A stretch of 64,000 bases of DNA. It comes from Ardenticatenaceae bacterium. Lineage in GTDB: Bacteria; Chloroflexota; Anaerolineae; Promineifilales; Promineifilaceae. Every line of letters begins with the position of its first letter. The stretch's first letter is position 1. A program made the position numbers and the translations under genes. The DNA lies in assembly GCA_020634395.1 (NCBI GenBank), contig JACKBU010000021.1, positions 1-64,000 on the forward strand. Direction: 5' to 3'. Below are positions 42,077-50,626 of this stretch, piece after piece. The notes below the pieces were generated by a model. It did no database searches, had not been told where the DNA came from, and saw nothing but the letters and a program-made list of their open reading frames with translations.

Positions 42077-43279
42077 ATGACTGCTGTAATCTCGCCTAAA
42101 AAAGAAAAATTTATCATTCCCATCGGTCCGCAGCATCCGGCGCTTAAAGAGCCGGGCCACTTTGAGTTCGCCGTCGATGGCGAAATCGTCACCGAGGCCA
42201 CCGTGCGCCTGGGCTACGTCCATCGCGGCATTGAAAAAGGCGCCGAAGCGCGCAACTGGACGCAAAACCTCTATCTGGTCGAGCGCATTTGCGGCATCTG
42301 TTCACACATACACGCCCTTACCTACGCTCTCGGCGTCGAAGTCCTCGCCGAAGTCGAAGTGCCGCCCCGGGCTCAGGCCATCCGCGTGCTGGTGGCCGAA
42401 CTGGAGCGCATCCACAGCCACCTGCTCTGGTTTGGCGTGGCGGCCCACGAGGCCGGGTTCGATACGCTGTTCATGTACTCCTGGCGCGACCGGGAAACCA
42501 TTATGGACATTCTGGAAGCGCTGACCGGCAATCGCGTGAACTACTCGGCCAACGTCCTCGGCGGCGTCAAGTTTGACATCAGCGATGAGCAGCGGAAAGT
42601 TATCCTGGATGGCCTTGATTTTCTAGAAAAGCGCACACACCATTACTTAGATGTCGCTACGTCCGACGGCATGTTTTTGCAGCGGACGCGCGGCATCGGC
42701 ATCACCCGCCTTCAGGATGCCCAGCGATTGGGTATCGTCGGGCCAACGGCCCGCGCTTCCGGTGTCATGCGCGACGTGCGTGTAGACGCTCCCTACGCCG
42801 CCTATGATATGTTTCCTATCAACATTGTCGTGGAAACGGCCGGTGATTTGGAAGCGCGCTTCGTCGTTCGCCTGAAGGAGCTTTTCGAGAGCTTCCGGCT
42901 CGTCCGCGAGATTTTGGACAATCTACCGCCAGGCGATTTACAGGCCAAGCGGTTCCCACGGCGCATTAAACCTGGCGAGGTGATCAGCCGCGTCGAAGCG
43001 CCACGCGGCGAGGTTTTTTATTATATCCGCAGCAATGGTTCAGATATGCCGGAACGCGTTAAGGTTCGCACGCCTACCCTGTGCAACATGGCTTCTGTTC
43101 TGTCTCTGGCAGTCGGCCACCATCTGGCCGACATGCCCATGCTTTTGGTCGGCATCGATCCCTGCTTTTCTTGCAACGACCGCGGCGTCTCCATCTGCTC
43201 TTCGCAGGGCGAACACGGCCGTTGGACCTGGGAACGGCTGCGTCAATTTGGTATCGACTATTATGCGAATAAGGTGTAA
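42077..43279 (+). CDS. [NiFe] hydrogenase large subunit, group 4 (NuoD/MbhL-like)
   Basis: 400 residues. Both nickel-binding motifs are intact: Cys72-x2-Cys75 (ERICGICSHIH) and Cys363-x2-Cys366 (IDPCFSCNDR). The presence of all four cysteines distinguishes it from complex I NuoD and from the sulfur-reducing Mbx/MBS relatives, and predicts true hydrogenase activity (2H+ + 2e- to H2, or the reverse). After Arg369 there is a 31-residue tail, which corresponds to the peptide removed by the HycI-type protease encoded at the end of the operon (as in HycE, cleaved after the Arg of the same motif). IGPQHPALKEPGHFEF at the N-terminus and the HRGIEKGAE segment are shared with NuoD. Confidence 0.93.
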   Translation: MTAVISPKKEKFIIPIGPQHPALKEPGHFEFAVDGEIVTEATVRLGYVHRGIEKGAEARNWTQNLYLVERICGICSHIHALTYALGVEVLAEVEVPPRAQAIRVLVAELERIHSHLLWFGVAAHEAGFDTLFMYSWRDRETIMDILEALTGNRVNYSANVLGGVKFDISDEQRKVILDGLDFLEKRTHHYLDVATSDGMFLQRTRGIGITRLQDAQRLGIVGPTARASGVMRDVRVDAPYAAYDMFPINIVVETAGDLEARFVVRLKELFESFRLVREILDNLPPGDLQAKRFPRRIKPGEVISRVEAPRGEVFYYIRSNGSDMPERVKVRTPTLCNMASVLSLAVGHHLADMPMLLVGIDPCFSCNDRGVSICSSQGEHGRWTWERLRQFGIDYYANKV

Positions 43280-43281
43280 CT

Positions 43282-44202
43282 ATGGATAGCGTCGTTAACG
43301 TAGCAGCCTTACTTGTATTTCCTGGCGGTTTGTTCGTCATCGCTGCCGGACTGTTCTACGAATGGATTGATCGCAAGATTATCGCCCGCCTGCAAAACCG
43401 GTTAGGCCCTCGCTGGTTCCAACCTTTTGCCGACACCGTTAAACTGCTGGCCAAAGAAGAGATTGTACCCGAAAGAGTAAATCCCATTCTTTTCGTGGCC
43501 CTGCCGCTAACGGCGTTGGCCGGAGCTTTAACAGCCGCGTTGTACGTGCCCATGGCCGGCCTGAAACCTGCTTTCAGCTTTCCTGGCGATCTCATCGTCA
43601 CGGTTTATATGCTAAGCCTGCTGACCTTGTGCACTGGACTGGCCGGGGCTACTACGCGTGACCGGTTTTCGCTGGTAGGTGCAACTCGCACCCTGACCCA
43701 GCTCTTTGCCTACGAAGCACCGTTCCTGCTGGCTCTACTTGGTCCGGCAATCGCCGCCGGAAGCTGGCAAATCAGCGAAATTACTGCCTACACAGAAACC
43801 CACGTCTGGATCCTTGTTACCCAACCCATCGGTTTCATCGTGGCGCTGATCGGGCTCATGGGGAAATTGGAACTGCCGCCATTTGATTCACCAGAGGCAG
43901 AAACGGAAATTGTGGCCGGGGCACTAACAGAATACAGCGGCCGGGGTCTGGCTATTTTCCATCTGGGCAAAGGGGTGGAACTGGTAATTGGTCTAACCCT
44001 CATCACCTCATTTTATCTGGGTGGACTGTCCAACCCGCTGGCCTTCGTACTTAAGACCGTGGGACTGCTTGTCGTACTGGCCGCTCTCCAATCTCTGATG
44101 ACCCGTTTGCGTATTGATCAAACCGTTGGACTGTGGTGGCGGTACGGCGCTCTACTGGTCCTGGTACAATGGTTAATTTTATTCGTCATCCAAATTGTGT
44201 AA
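43282..44202 (+). CDS. NuoH/MbhM-like membrane subunit of the hydrogenase
   Basis: 306 residues with eight predicted helices. Family markers are EWIDRKIIARLQNRLGP near the N-terminus, DTVKLLAKEEI, and PFDSPEAETEIVAGALTEYSG (the conserved acidic loop facing the quinone- or ion-channel region in NuoH). It anchors the catalytic arm to the antiporter arm. It starts 2 bp after the large-subunit stop. It is distinct from the true nuoH at 57149, which has the longer PFDLLEAESEIVAGF form. Confidence 0.88.
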   Translation: MDSVVNVAALLVFPGGLFVIAAGLFYEWIDRKIIARLQNRLGPRWFQPFADTVKLLAKEEIVPERVNPILFVALPLTALAGALTAALYVPMAGLKPAFSFPGDLIVTVYMLSLLTLCTGLAGATTRDRFSLVGATRTLTQLFAYEAPFLLALLGPAIAAGSWQISEITAYTETHVWILVTQPIGFIVALIGLMGKLELPPFDSPEAETEIVAGALTEYSGRGLAIFHLGKGVELVIGLTLITSFYLGGLSNPLAFVLKTVGLLVVLAALQSLMTRLRIDQTVGLWWRYGALLVLVQWLILFVIQIV

Positions 44203-44250
44203 GCCGTGCGCGGTGGATGGCAATCTCACTAAAGTGCAACGGAGCAAAAT

Positions 44251-44673
44251 ATGAAAATCGCAACGATGTTTAGCGATATCTGGCAATCCCTGTGGCAGCG
44301 ACCGGTAACGCAGAAGTATCCATTTGAGCGAAAGGAAGCGCCGGATCGCCTGCGTGGCAAGCTTCACTGGAATCCGGAAAACTGTACCGGCTGCGCGTTG
44401 TGCAATAAGGACTGCCCGGCCAATGCAATTGAAGTGATTACCATTGACAAGAAAGAAAAACGCTTTGTTATGAGGTATCATCTTGATCGCTGCACCTACT
44501 GTGCGCAGTGTGTAGAAAGCTGCCGTTTTAGCTGCATCGAACTTTCGGATAAAGAGTGGGAACTGGCTTCTACCCACAAGCAGCCTTTTACCGTGTATTA
44601 TGGCAATGAAGATGACCTCAATGAATTCATGGCAAAGTTTACTCAGCCAGAATCTGAACCAACTCCACAATAA
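44251..44673 (+). CDS. Ferredoxin-like 2[4Fe-4S] subunit (NuoI/MbhN-like)
   Basis: 140 residues. The first cluster motif is CTGCALCNKDCP and the second CTYCAQCVESCRF (Pro after the last Cys replaced by Arg). These are two [4Fe-4S] sites that bring electrons from an external ferredoxin to the small subunit. The N-terminal 45 residues are a basic region that lies on the membrane arm. The C-terminus is acidic and ends overlapping the start of the protease gene. Confidence 0.87.
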   Translation: MKIATMFSDIWQSLWQRPVTQKYPFERKEAPDRLRGKLHWNPENCTGCALCNKDCPANAIEVITIDKKEKRFVMRYHLDRCTYCAQCVESCRFSCIELSDKEWELASTHKQPFTVYYGNEDDLNEFMAKFTQPESEPTPQ

Positions 44674-45160
44674 CCTTCAGCTTCCCCAGGAACAAATCCG
44701 GCTGGCGATAGTTGGAATTGGCAATGAGTTGCGAGGGGATGATGCAGCCGGTGTGGCAGTAGTCCGCAGATTAGCGCAAGATACTTTGATTAGACAGAAA
44801 AAGAATAAGAATGTGCTTCTGATTGATGCCGGGAATGCGCCGGAAAACTATACCGGGCCTCTCCGCCGCTTCGCGCCGCACCTGGTCTTACTGGTTGATA
44901 TGGCACAAATGGACTGCGTTCCTGGCAGTGTACGCTGGCTGCCATGGCAAGAAACGTCCGGGCTGAGCGCTTCCAGTCACACCATGCCTCCTTATATGTT
45001 GGCGCAGTTTCTAACGGCCGATTTACACTGCGAGGTAGCTCTTATTGGTGTTCAACCCCTGGACACAAGTTTAACGATGAGCATGTCGCCGGTGGTGGAA
45101 ACGGCCGTTGACTCCGTTGTTTCCGAACTCTCTGCCATCATCAACCGGTTTTACCCTTAG
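44621..45160 (+). CDS. hycI: Hydrogenase maturation protease, HycI family
   Basis: 179 residues from the ATG at 44621; ATGs at 44600 and 44612 in the same frame are alternatives, but overlap the ferredoxin gene more. The N-terminal GIGNELRGDDAAG is the family signature with the nickel-sensing Asp. DAGNAPENYTGPL and the later SSHTMPPYMLAQFL match the HycI subgroup that processes group 4 large subunits. The enzyme removes the C-terminal peptide of the large subunit after nickel insertion. Its place as last gene of the operon supports cognate processing of the protein at 42077. The hyp accessory genes are not in the window. Confidence 0.85.
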   Translation: MNSWQSLLSQNLNQLHNNLQLPQEQIRLAIVGIGNELRGDDAAGVAVVRRLAQDTLIRQKKNKNVLLIDAGNAPENYTGPLRRFAPHLVLLVDMAQMDCVPGSVRWLPWQETSGLSASSHTMPPYMLAQFLTADLHCEVALIGVQPLDTSLTMSMSPVVETAVDSVVSELSAIINRFYP

Positions 45161-46389
45161 GCGTCCAGCTTATACCCTAGCCAGGGAACCTGCATTTCAG
45201 CGGCGGTCATACCGCCATGCCGGCCAATCATCTTCTGGGCGGACTCTCTCTGTTTTTCGAGCAGCAGGACATACCCCGAACGCATGGTCACCAAGACATC
45301 TCCAACGCGTTCACTCGTGACGGAGGCATGGGGTTCTGGTCCTAACAGACCGGCCGACAGAGCGGCCTGTGCCGGCAGGGCAACCATGGCGTGGTTCAGG
45401 GTTTCCTGAATGTAGCTGATGACGTCGGCTTGACGGCCGTTTTTAACATACAGGTACGGCGTCCGCGGTTCTCCGGCCGGCGTCATAAACAGCATCTGCT
45501 GTAACGCAGGATAGTCCTCCAAAAAAACTTGCTGGGCTGCAGGAGTATGAATCTGGCCATGATCGGCCACCAGCAGGAAAACCGTTTCGCGCCGCGCCGC
45601 CGGCGAAAGCCGGTCAAAAAACTCTCGCTGGAGCTGAGCCAGAATTGCCCATAATTCGGCAGCCACTGCAGGATGATCCCACCCATAAACATGGCTCAGG
45701 GTATCAATCGTCGGCCAATAGGCACTGACAAACAGCGGTTCTCCAACCTTACTTTCCAGCAGCAAGCGCATTTGGACAAACATATCCGCGACGGTAACAA
45801 TACCTTTGTCGGCAGCCACACCACGGCCGTGCATCTTACTCAGGGCGGAGTTGACAATTTCTCGCCCCTTAAACGCGTAGGTCGGCACGCCACTCACACG
45901 CAACTGCTCGGCAAAACCTGGCCCTTCCAAAAACTTTTCCGGCTCCAATCCGGCCTTAATCAGCGCGTCCGGATGCTTTTCGAAGGAGGGTGTAAAGGCC
46001 AGCGTCTGCATGGTCACAGCATACTGCGGCATAAACAAGTTCAAGCCGACCATACCATGCTGCGCCGGGCCAAGACCAGTCCACAAACTGCTCAAAGCCG
46101 CGACCGTCGTAGAAGGGAAAATCGAGGTGATCTGACCGGCGACATGTGGCTGATGCATAAACGACGGGAAGTTGTGCTGCTCTTTCTGAAACAGGTTCCA
46201 GCCAAAAGCATCCATGATGAGCAGAACCACCCGTTTTGCCGGGCCGAGCGGCTGCCAGAGTGGGGAAGGCAACGGCCGTAATCCCGTAAACGGCACGCCC
46301 AACAAAGCAGCAATCGTGGCCGGGACATTGCCAATCGTACGGCTACTGTAATCAGGTATCACAAATTCTTGAGGCAAATTCAGCTTCAT
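45157..46389 (-). CDS. Type I phosphodiesterase/nucleotide pyrophosphatase-like protein
   Basis: 410 residues of the alkaline-phosphatase superfamily. Metal and catalytic residues can be traced: LLIMDAFGWN (Asp), IFPSTTVAAL (Thr nucleophile), TIDTLSHVYGWD (Asp/His), LVADHGQ (Asp-His), and GRHGGM (His) near the C-terminus. Members hydrolyse phosphodiester or pyrophosphate bonds in nucleotides or lipids; specificity cannot be read. No signal peptide is seen, so the enzyme is probably cytoplasmic. It overlaps the convergent hycI by 4 bp and lies after the terminator that ends the atp genes. Confidence 0.82.
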   Translation of the reverse strand: MKLNLPQEFVIPDYSSRTIGNVPATIAALLGVPFTGLRPLPSPLWQPLGPAKRVVLLIMDAFGWNLFQKEQHNFPSFMHQPHVAGQITSIFPSTTVAALSSLWTGLGPAQHGMVGLNLFMPQYAVTMQTLAFTPSFEKHPDALIKAGLEPEKFLEGPGFAEQLRVSGVPTYAFKGREIVNSALSKMHGRGVAADKGIVTVADMFVQMRLLLESKVGEPLFVSAYWPTIDTLSHVYGWDHPAVAAELWAILAQLQREFFDRLSPAARRETVFLLVADHGQIHTPAAQQVFLEDYPALQQMLFMTPAGEPRTPYLYVKNGRQADVISYIQETLNHAMVALPAQAALSAGLLGPEPHASVTSERVGDVLVTMRSGYVLLLEKQRESAQKMIGRHGGMTAAEMQVPWLGYKLDA

Positions 46390-46431
46390 ACATATCGCTC
46401 CTTTGTTCCCGGAACACGGAAATCAGGCAAG

Positions 46432-46468
46432 AAAAAAGGCCAGGGTCGGCGTTGTCCCTGGCCTTTTT
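46432..46468. terminator. Intrinsic terminator (bidirectional) after the atp genes
   Basis: AAAAAAGGCCAGGG (from 46432) pairs with CCCTGGCCTTTTT (46456-46468) around a 10-nt loop, with A/T runs on both sides. It is well placed to end the minus-strand atp transcript before the phosphodiesterase gene. ACGGCCGT copies near 46486 and 46502 lie beside it. Confidence 0.8.
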
Positions 46469-46555
46469 CGGCAATTGTGTAGCAGACGGCCGTTGTAGAA
46501 AACGGCCGTTCAAACATTCTTCACCCCTCTAACGAGAGCCAATGCGCCAGAATTC

Positions 46556-47260
46556 TTACTTCAACGAATCCCGTAACGCATTCATCTGCCCAGCCACACT
46601 ATCGTCAACCACCTGGTCACCCACGCGAACAATCAAGCCGCCCAGGATAGCAGGATTCACATTAAATGATACGTCTGTAACCTTCAAAGCTGCCTTCGCC
46701 GTCTGCTTCTCTTCATCCGTCAAAGGCAATGCGCTGGTAACAACTGCTTTTTCACCGCTTAAGGATGAAACACGAGCCGGCACTTTTGCAAAGAAATCAG
46801 CGATCAAAGCGCGTTGCCGTGCGTCATCAAGCGATTCACCCACGATCTTGTTGGCCGCAGCAATAGCAATTGCCGCCACCTGTCCTCGTAGATCAGCCAA
46901 AATGCGGTTACGCTCAGCTTCCGCATCCTCGCGCGCCGAAACGACCACTGCTTTAGCGTCTTCATTAGCCTTAGCCATAATGCCCGAGGCCGTTTCTTCA
47001 GCCTGCACGGCCGCTTCCGAACGGATCTTGGCTGCTTCTGCTCGGGCCGCATCTAAAATCTTTTTGGCTTCCGCATCCGCATTATCACGCGCAATCGACG
47101 CCTGCCGTGCATCTTCCAGCCCTTTAGCTATACGCGCCTTCCGTTCATCCAACACACGCAGAATAGGACCAAATGCCAGCCCCTTCAGCAGCAAAAGCAG
47201 GACTGTAATGCCCAGAATCTGCATGATCAGATAACCAATATTAATGCCTAGTGCTTCCAT
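46556..47260 (-). CDS. atpF: ATP synthase b subunit fused to the C-terminal domain of delta
   Basis: 234 residues. Residues 1-160 are a classic b subunit: one membrane helix (about 7-27, IMQILGITVLLLLLKGLAF) followed by a long charged Ala-rich coiled stalk. Residues about 170-234 match the C-terminal domain of the delta subunit (VVTSALPLTDEEKQ; NPAILGGLIVRVGDQVVDDSV). The N-terminal helical domain of delta, which binds the alpha subunit, is missing, and no separate atpH is present. The chain therefore combines the stator stalk with a reduced delta. The atpAGDC genes that normally follow are absent; a terminator comes next. Confidence 0.85.
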   Translation of the reverse strand: MEALGINIGYLIMQILGITVLLLLLKGLAFGPILRVLDERKARIAKGLEDARQASIARDNADAEAKKILDAARAEAAKIRSEAAVQAEETASGIMAKANEDAKAVVVSAREDAEAERNRILADLRGQVAAIAIAAANKIVGESLDDARQRALIADFFAKVPARVSSLSGEKAVVTSALPLTDEEKQTAKAALKVTDVSFNVNPAILGGLIVRVGDQVVDDSVAGQMNALRDSLK

Positions 47261-47312
47261 ACTATTCCCCTGTTTGTCTCACCTACATCGCTAAAGGATG
47301 TGTAGTATTGAC

Positions 47313-47561
47313 CTAGACCACGAATAGAATGATCAGGGCCACCACCAACGCATAGATAGCAACAGCCTCAGCGAAGGCGATACCCAAAATCATGTTTGTC
47401 TGGATATTACCACTGGCATCGGGATTGCGGGCAATACCTTGTACCGCACCGTTTACCAAAATACCAATACCGGCGCCGGCGCCAATCGCACCAGCCATGG
47501 CCAAACCCGCACCAATTGCCTTAAAACCGTTTGCTAATGCCAAAGCAGCTAGTTCATCCAT
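47313..47561 (-). CDS. atpE: ATP synthase c subunit
   Basis: 82 residues, two helices with the polar loop Arg45-Asn46-Pro47 that contacts gamma and epsilon. The ion-binding carboxylate is Glu65 in GIAFAEAVAIYALV. The sequence after Glu65 is Ala-Val rather than Ser/Thr, so the sodium-type ligand set is not evident and proton use is likelier. A Gly-rich first helix (GAIGAGAGIGILV) packs the c-ring. It lies between atpB and atpF as usual. Confidence 0.93.
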   Translation of the reverse strand: MDELAALALANGFKAIGAGLAMAGAIGAGAGIGILVNGAVQGIARNPDASGNIQTNMILGIAFAEAVAIYALVVALIILFVV

Positions 47562-47602
47562 AATGTCTAATCCTCCAACTAATTGTGAATTTACTTAAGG
47601 AA

Positions 47603-48712
47603 TTAGTGATGCTCTTCATCGCCATGATGGCCCTCAGTGGCGCTCACCATGAAAATTAACATCAACAGCGCAAAAACAAGCGCTTGAATCAAGCCTACGA
47701 AAAACTCGAGGCCAAAAAAGACTACGTTAATTACCGGCAGTAAGAACGCCATTACAAACAACAGCACCATACCGGCAAAGATATTACCCAGAAGACGGAA
47801 GGCAAATGAGATAATCTTAGAAATCTCACTAATAAGCTCTAAAATACCCACTGCCGGATCAATCGCTTTAATCGGATCCTTGGAAACTTGCTTCCCCCAC
47901 CCCTTCCCAATAAAGGGGAAGAATTTAGAAAGGTAGCCGCGCCCACCTAGAAACTTTAGGCCATAATACTGCACCATGACCATGGCAATCAGGGCAAACG
48001 CCAGTGTGTAATTCAAGTCCGTTGCTCCAGGACGCAGAAAAGGTACGATCGTCCAATCAGCTGCCTCGGGGTTAAATCCTACCTTGCGTCCTTCATCGTC
48101 TCGCTCTACGGGTGCATCTGCATTCGCATTGGCATCTGCTCGAATCAGGAATAAGGGCGCAATCCGCAAATCTCCCTGGTTTGCTTCGTCGGTGGAATGC
48201 TCCACGTCAAGAAAATCTTCTTCCGTAAACTCGATGCCATTGGCATTCGCTTCTTTTTCCGCATCAAGGGCAGCTTTGTGAGGCTTCCACTCATAAAAAC
48301 CAATACTATCCCAACCAGGAATCAAGCCCATCCAATTTGTCGTCAGGATGATCAAAATGAAGGTCATAAACCAGGGAAAGAAATTTCTTACCTTTGGCCC
48401 GGCAATACCCTCCGCAAAATTATAAGCGAACTCAATGATCATCTCGAAAAAGTTGTAAAAACCGGTGGGAATCTCATCGGCCGTGCGCGAGCGAGCCTTT
48501 AAGACCAGAATGAGCACAATTACCATTATCCAGGCCACGACAGTGGACATGAAGGTATTGGTAATACCACCAAGGATCGGCAATCCTTCAGTACCGGGGT
48601 AAATTTCACCTGGTAGCTGAATAAAGGGGCGCACGGGTTTTGTGAGCGGCACAAACGACCCTAAAATGAGCATGAGCGCGATACAAATCAATATGATGTA
48701 TCTCTTTTTCAT
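47603..48712 (-). CDS. atpB: ATP synthase a subunit, with a long acidic insertion
   Basis: 369 residues, longer than the 240-280 of common a subunits. The essential arginine is in SKIISFAFRLLGNIFAG, and the N-terminal helix and TTNWMGLIPGW are typical. Between the helices at about 125 and 232 there is an extra loop of roughly 70 residues rich in Glu, Asp, Asn and Ala. The C-terminus ends with a His/Glu-rich tail. The gene overlaps the upstream atpI-like gene by 4 bp (ATGA), indicating coupling. Confidence 0.9.
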   Translation of the reverse strand: MKKRYIILICIALMLILGSFVPLTKPVRPFIQLPGEIYPGTEGLPILGGITNTFMSTVVAWIMVIVLILVLKARSRTADEIPTGFYNFFEMIIEFAYNFAEGIAGPKVRNFFPWFMTFILIILTTNWMGLIPGWDSIGFYEWKPHKAALDAEKEANANGIEFTEEDFLDVEHSTDEANQGDLRIAPLFLIRADANANADAPVERDDEGRKVGFNPEAADWTIVPFLRPGATDLNYTLAFALIAMVMVQYYGLKFLGGRGYLSKFFPFIGKGWGKQVSKDPIKAIDPAVGILELISEISKIISFAFRLLGNIFAGMVLLFVMAFLLPVINVVFFGLEFFVGLIQALVFALLMLIFMVSATEGHHGDEEHH

Positions 48713-49026
48713 CTGTGTGCTTCCTCTTCTTGTGATGTCGTTTCGTTATTTTCTTGGCTCTCTGTGTCCATTCCGGCTATGCGGTCCTGTGCTCTGGCAA
48801 CCAGCAGTAAACTGACGCGTACCATCGCAAACAAGGTAACCGGAAAACTGCCCAACATGAAAACAACGGTGAATATTCCCTGTGTTCCCAGGTAATTATC
48901 CAGGAATCGCCCTGCACCAAACGCAATTCCAATAATAATGAGGGCAACAAATCCAGTAACACAACCAACCTGACCTACTAGATTGGTCATGGCGATTGTT
49001 TGATTTATGTCTGATTTTCGGGACAC
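48709..49026 (-). CDS. AtpI/AtpZ-like accessory membrane protein
   Basis: 105 residues with a GTG start at 49026; an internal ATG 12 codons later is an alternative. Two membrane helices (about 23-43 and 50-72), a short polar link and an acidic C-terminus are as in AtpI/AtpZ-type proteins that help c-ring assembly or magnesium supply. It is the first gene of the atp cluster, 76 bp downstream of nuoN on the same strand, so it may be co-transcribed with the nuo operon. Confidence 0.7.
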   Translation of the reverse strand: MSRKSDINQTIAMTNLVGQVGCVTGFVALIIIGIAFGAGRFLDNYLGTQGIFTVVFMLGSFPVTLFAMVRVSLLLVARAQDRIAGMDTESQENNETTSQEEEAHR

Positions 49027-49102
49027 AATTTATTTATTAAAGCGCGGTTTGCGCATTATATCACAATTCATGTCGGTGACAATGCGCTGATTCCGCAGCA
49101 TG

Positions 49103-50626
49103 TTAGCCGACGAGCGTAAAGAAGGCGTTGGCAGCCTCCCGAGTCCAATCAAAAGCCGGGCTGGCATAAATCCCTAAGAATATGATAAAGAAGACGGAGA
49201 CGGCCAGCCCAATTTGTGCCGCTCTGGATACAGGAATAGGAACATCCTCACTATCGGACCGGTAAAGGTACATATACTTGATAATGGAAAGATAGTAGTA
49301 GAGGGCGACAAAGGCATTCAAAATGCCCAGTAAAGCCAGCCACCAATATCCTGCTTCAACGGCCGCTTTAAATACAAAAAACTTACCAATGAAACCGGCC
49401 GTCGGCGGAATGCCCCCGAGTGATAAGAGAGCAAACAGCATCACCAAAGCAAGATAGGGCGAACGGCGGTTTAAGCCATAAAGATCACGCAAGTCATTTG
49501 AGCCCGATACATTGTAGATCAAAATGACCACGCCAAAAGCGGCAATGTTTGTAAAGACATACATCAACAGATAAAACATTGTCGCGCCGGAGCCGGCAGG
49601 TGTAAATACTACCAGACCTATCATGGCATAACCAGCCTGCGCTATACTCGAATAGGCAAGAAGGCGCTTGATATCGTTTTGGAAGATCGCAGCAAAGTTG
49701 CCCAGGGTCATGGTAATGACACACATCGAGATGAGCAGCGCCCACCATAGCGATTCTTGACCCGGGGTTCCAAAGGTACCGGCCGTGAAAACACGCAAAA
49801 AGACAGCAAAACCAGCTGCTTTAGACGCTGTAGAGACAAACGCGGTAAAGCTGGTAGGCGAACCATTGTAAACGTCGGGCGTCCAGAAGTGAAAAGGCAC
49901 GGCCGAAATTTTGAAGCCAAAACCTATTATCATTAAGGCAGCTGCCAGTAAAATTACACCGTTCGCCTGGGGAGGAATTGTGCCGGCGTTGCTTAAGACG
50001 AGACCGATTTCGTAAATATTTGTCGAGGGCACGCCAACGCTGGTGAGGATGCCGTGCAGGAGGCTCATTCCATAAAGCATCAAGCCTGTGGCTACCGCAC
50101 CGTAAACAAAGTACTTCATACCAGCTTCAGCAGATTGATCATCTTCTGTGACAAAACCAGCCAAGACATAAGAAGATATACTGGCCGTCTCTAAAGCAAT
50201 GTAAATCATGATCAGGTCAGCCGACGCAGCCATCAAACTGAAGCCAATAGTGGCCGCGACCAGCAGCGCATAAAATTCACCCCGCTGCAATCTTGGAACA
50301 TCGATCGTGATCAGGCTGGTTATGAAAAGGGCAACCAGGAATATCACCCGGAAGATCAGCGTAATCAAATCATTCCGGATCATACCACCCCAATAAAGAC
50401 TGTTTACTGACAGGGCCTGTTGGCTATCCGGGATATCAAAAAGCAACCACATCCCCAGGGTCAGAATCAAAACAGTAAAAGCCCCCCAAGCGCTTAAGAG
50501 GCCAATATTGCGCCGGTTAACCGGCTTCAGCGCCCGATCGTAGAGCAAAAGGGCCGCTAACAGGACCACCAACCCTATTTCAGGTAGTAAAGCCAAAACC
50601 CAATCAAAGGTGAGAGTTGAGCTCAC
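49103..50626 (-). CDS. nuoN: NADH-quinone oxidoreductase subunit N
   Basis: 507 residues, about 14 helices, with a GTG start at 50626 chosen because GGGAGGTGC lies at good spacing; it follows the preceding stop without a gap. Antiporter motifs are present: MIYIALETASISSYVLAGF (Glu), GFGFKISAVPFHFWTPDVYNGSP (Lys and PDVY, specific to NuoN) and IKRLLAYSSIAQAGYAMIG. NuoN is one of the proton-pumping subunits of complex I, placed next to NuoK. It closes the nuo operon. Confidence 0.92.
   Translation of the reverse strand: MSSTLTFDWVLALLPEIGLVVLLAALLLYDRALKPVNRRNIGLLSAWGAFTVLILTLGMWLLFDIPDSQQALSVNSLYWGGMIRNDLITLIFRVIFLVALFITSLITIDVPRLQRGEFYALLVAATIGFSLMAASADLIMIYIALETASISSYVLAGFVTEDDQSAEAGMKYFVYGAVATGLMLYGMSLLHGILTSVGVPSTNIYEIGLVLSNAGTIPPQANGVILLAAALMIIGFGFKISAVPFHFWTPDVYNGSPTSFTAFVSTASKAAGFAVFLRVFTAGTFGTPGQESLWWALLISMCVITMTLGNFAAIFQNDIKRLLAYSSIAQAGYAMIGLVVFTPAGSGATMFYLLMYVFTNIAAFGVVILIYNVSGSNDLRDLYGLNRRSPYLALVMLFALLSLGGIPPTAGFIGKFFVFKAAVEAGYWWLALLGILNAFVALYYYLSIIKYMYLYRSDSEDVPIPVSRAAQIGLAVSVFFIIFLGIYASPAFDWTREAANAFFTLVG

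Noticed and set aside
36355..44673. Second copy of complex I
   Set aside because: The large subunit keeps all four Ni-Fe cysteines, the small subunit has CxxC instead of CC, and a HycI protease is present, so it is a hydrogenase.
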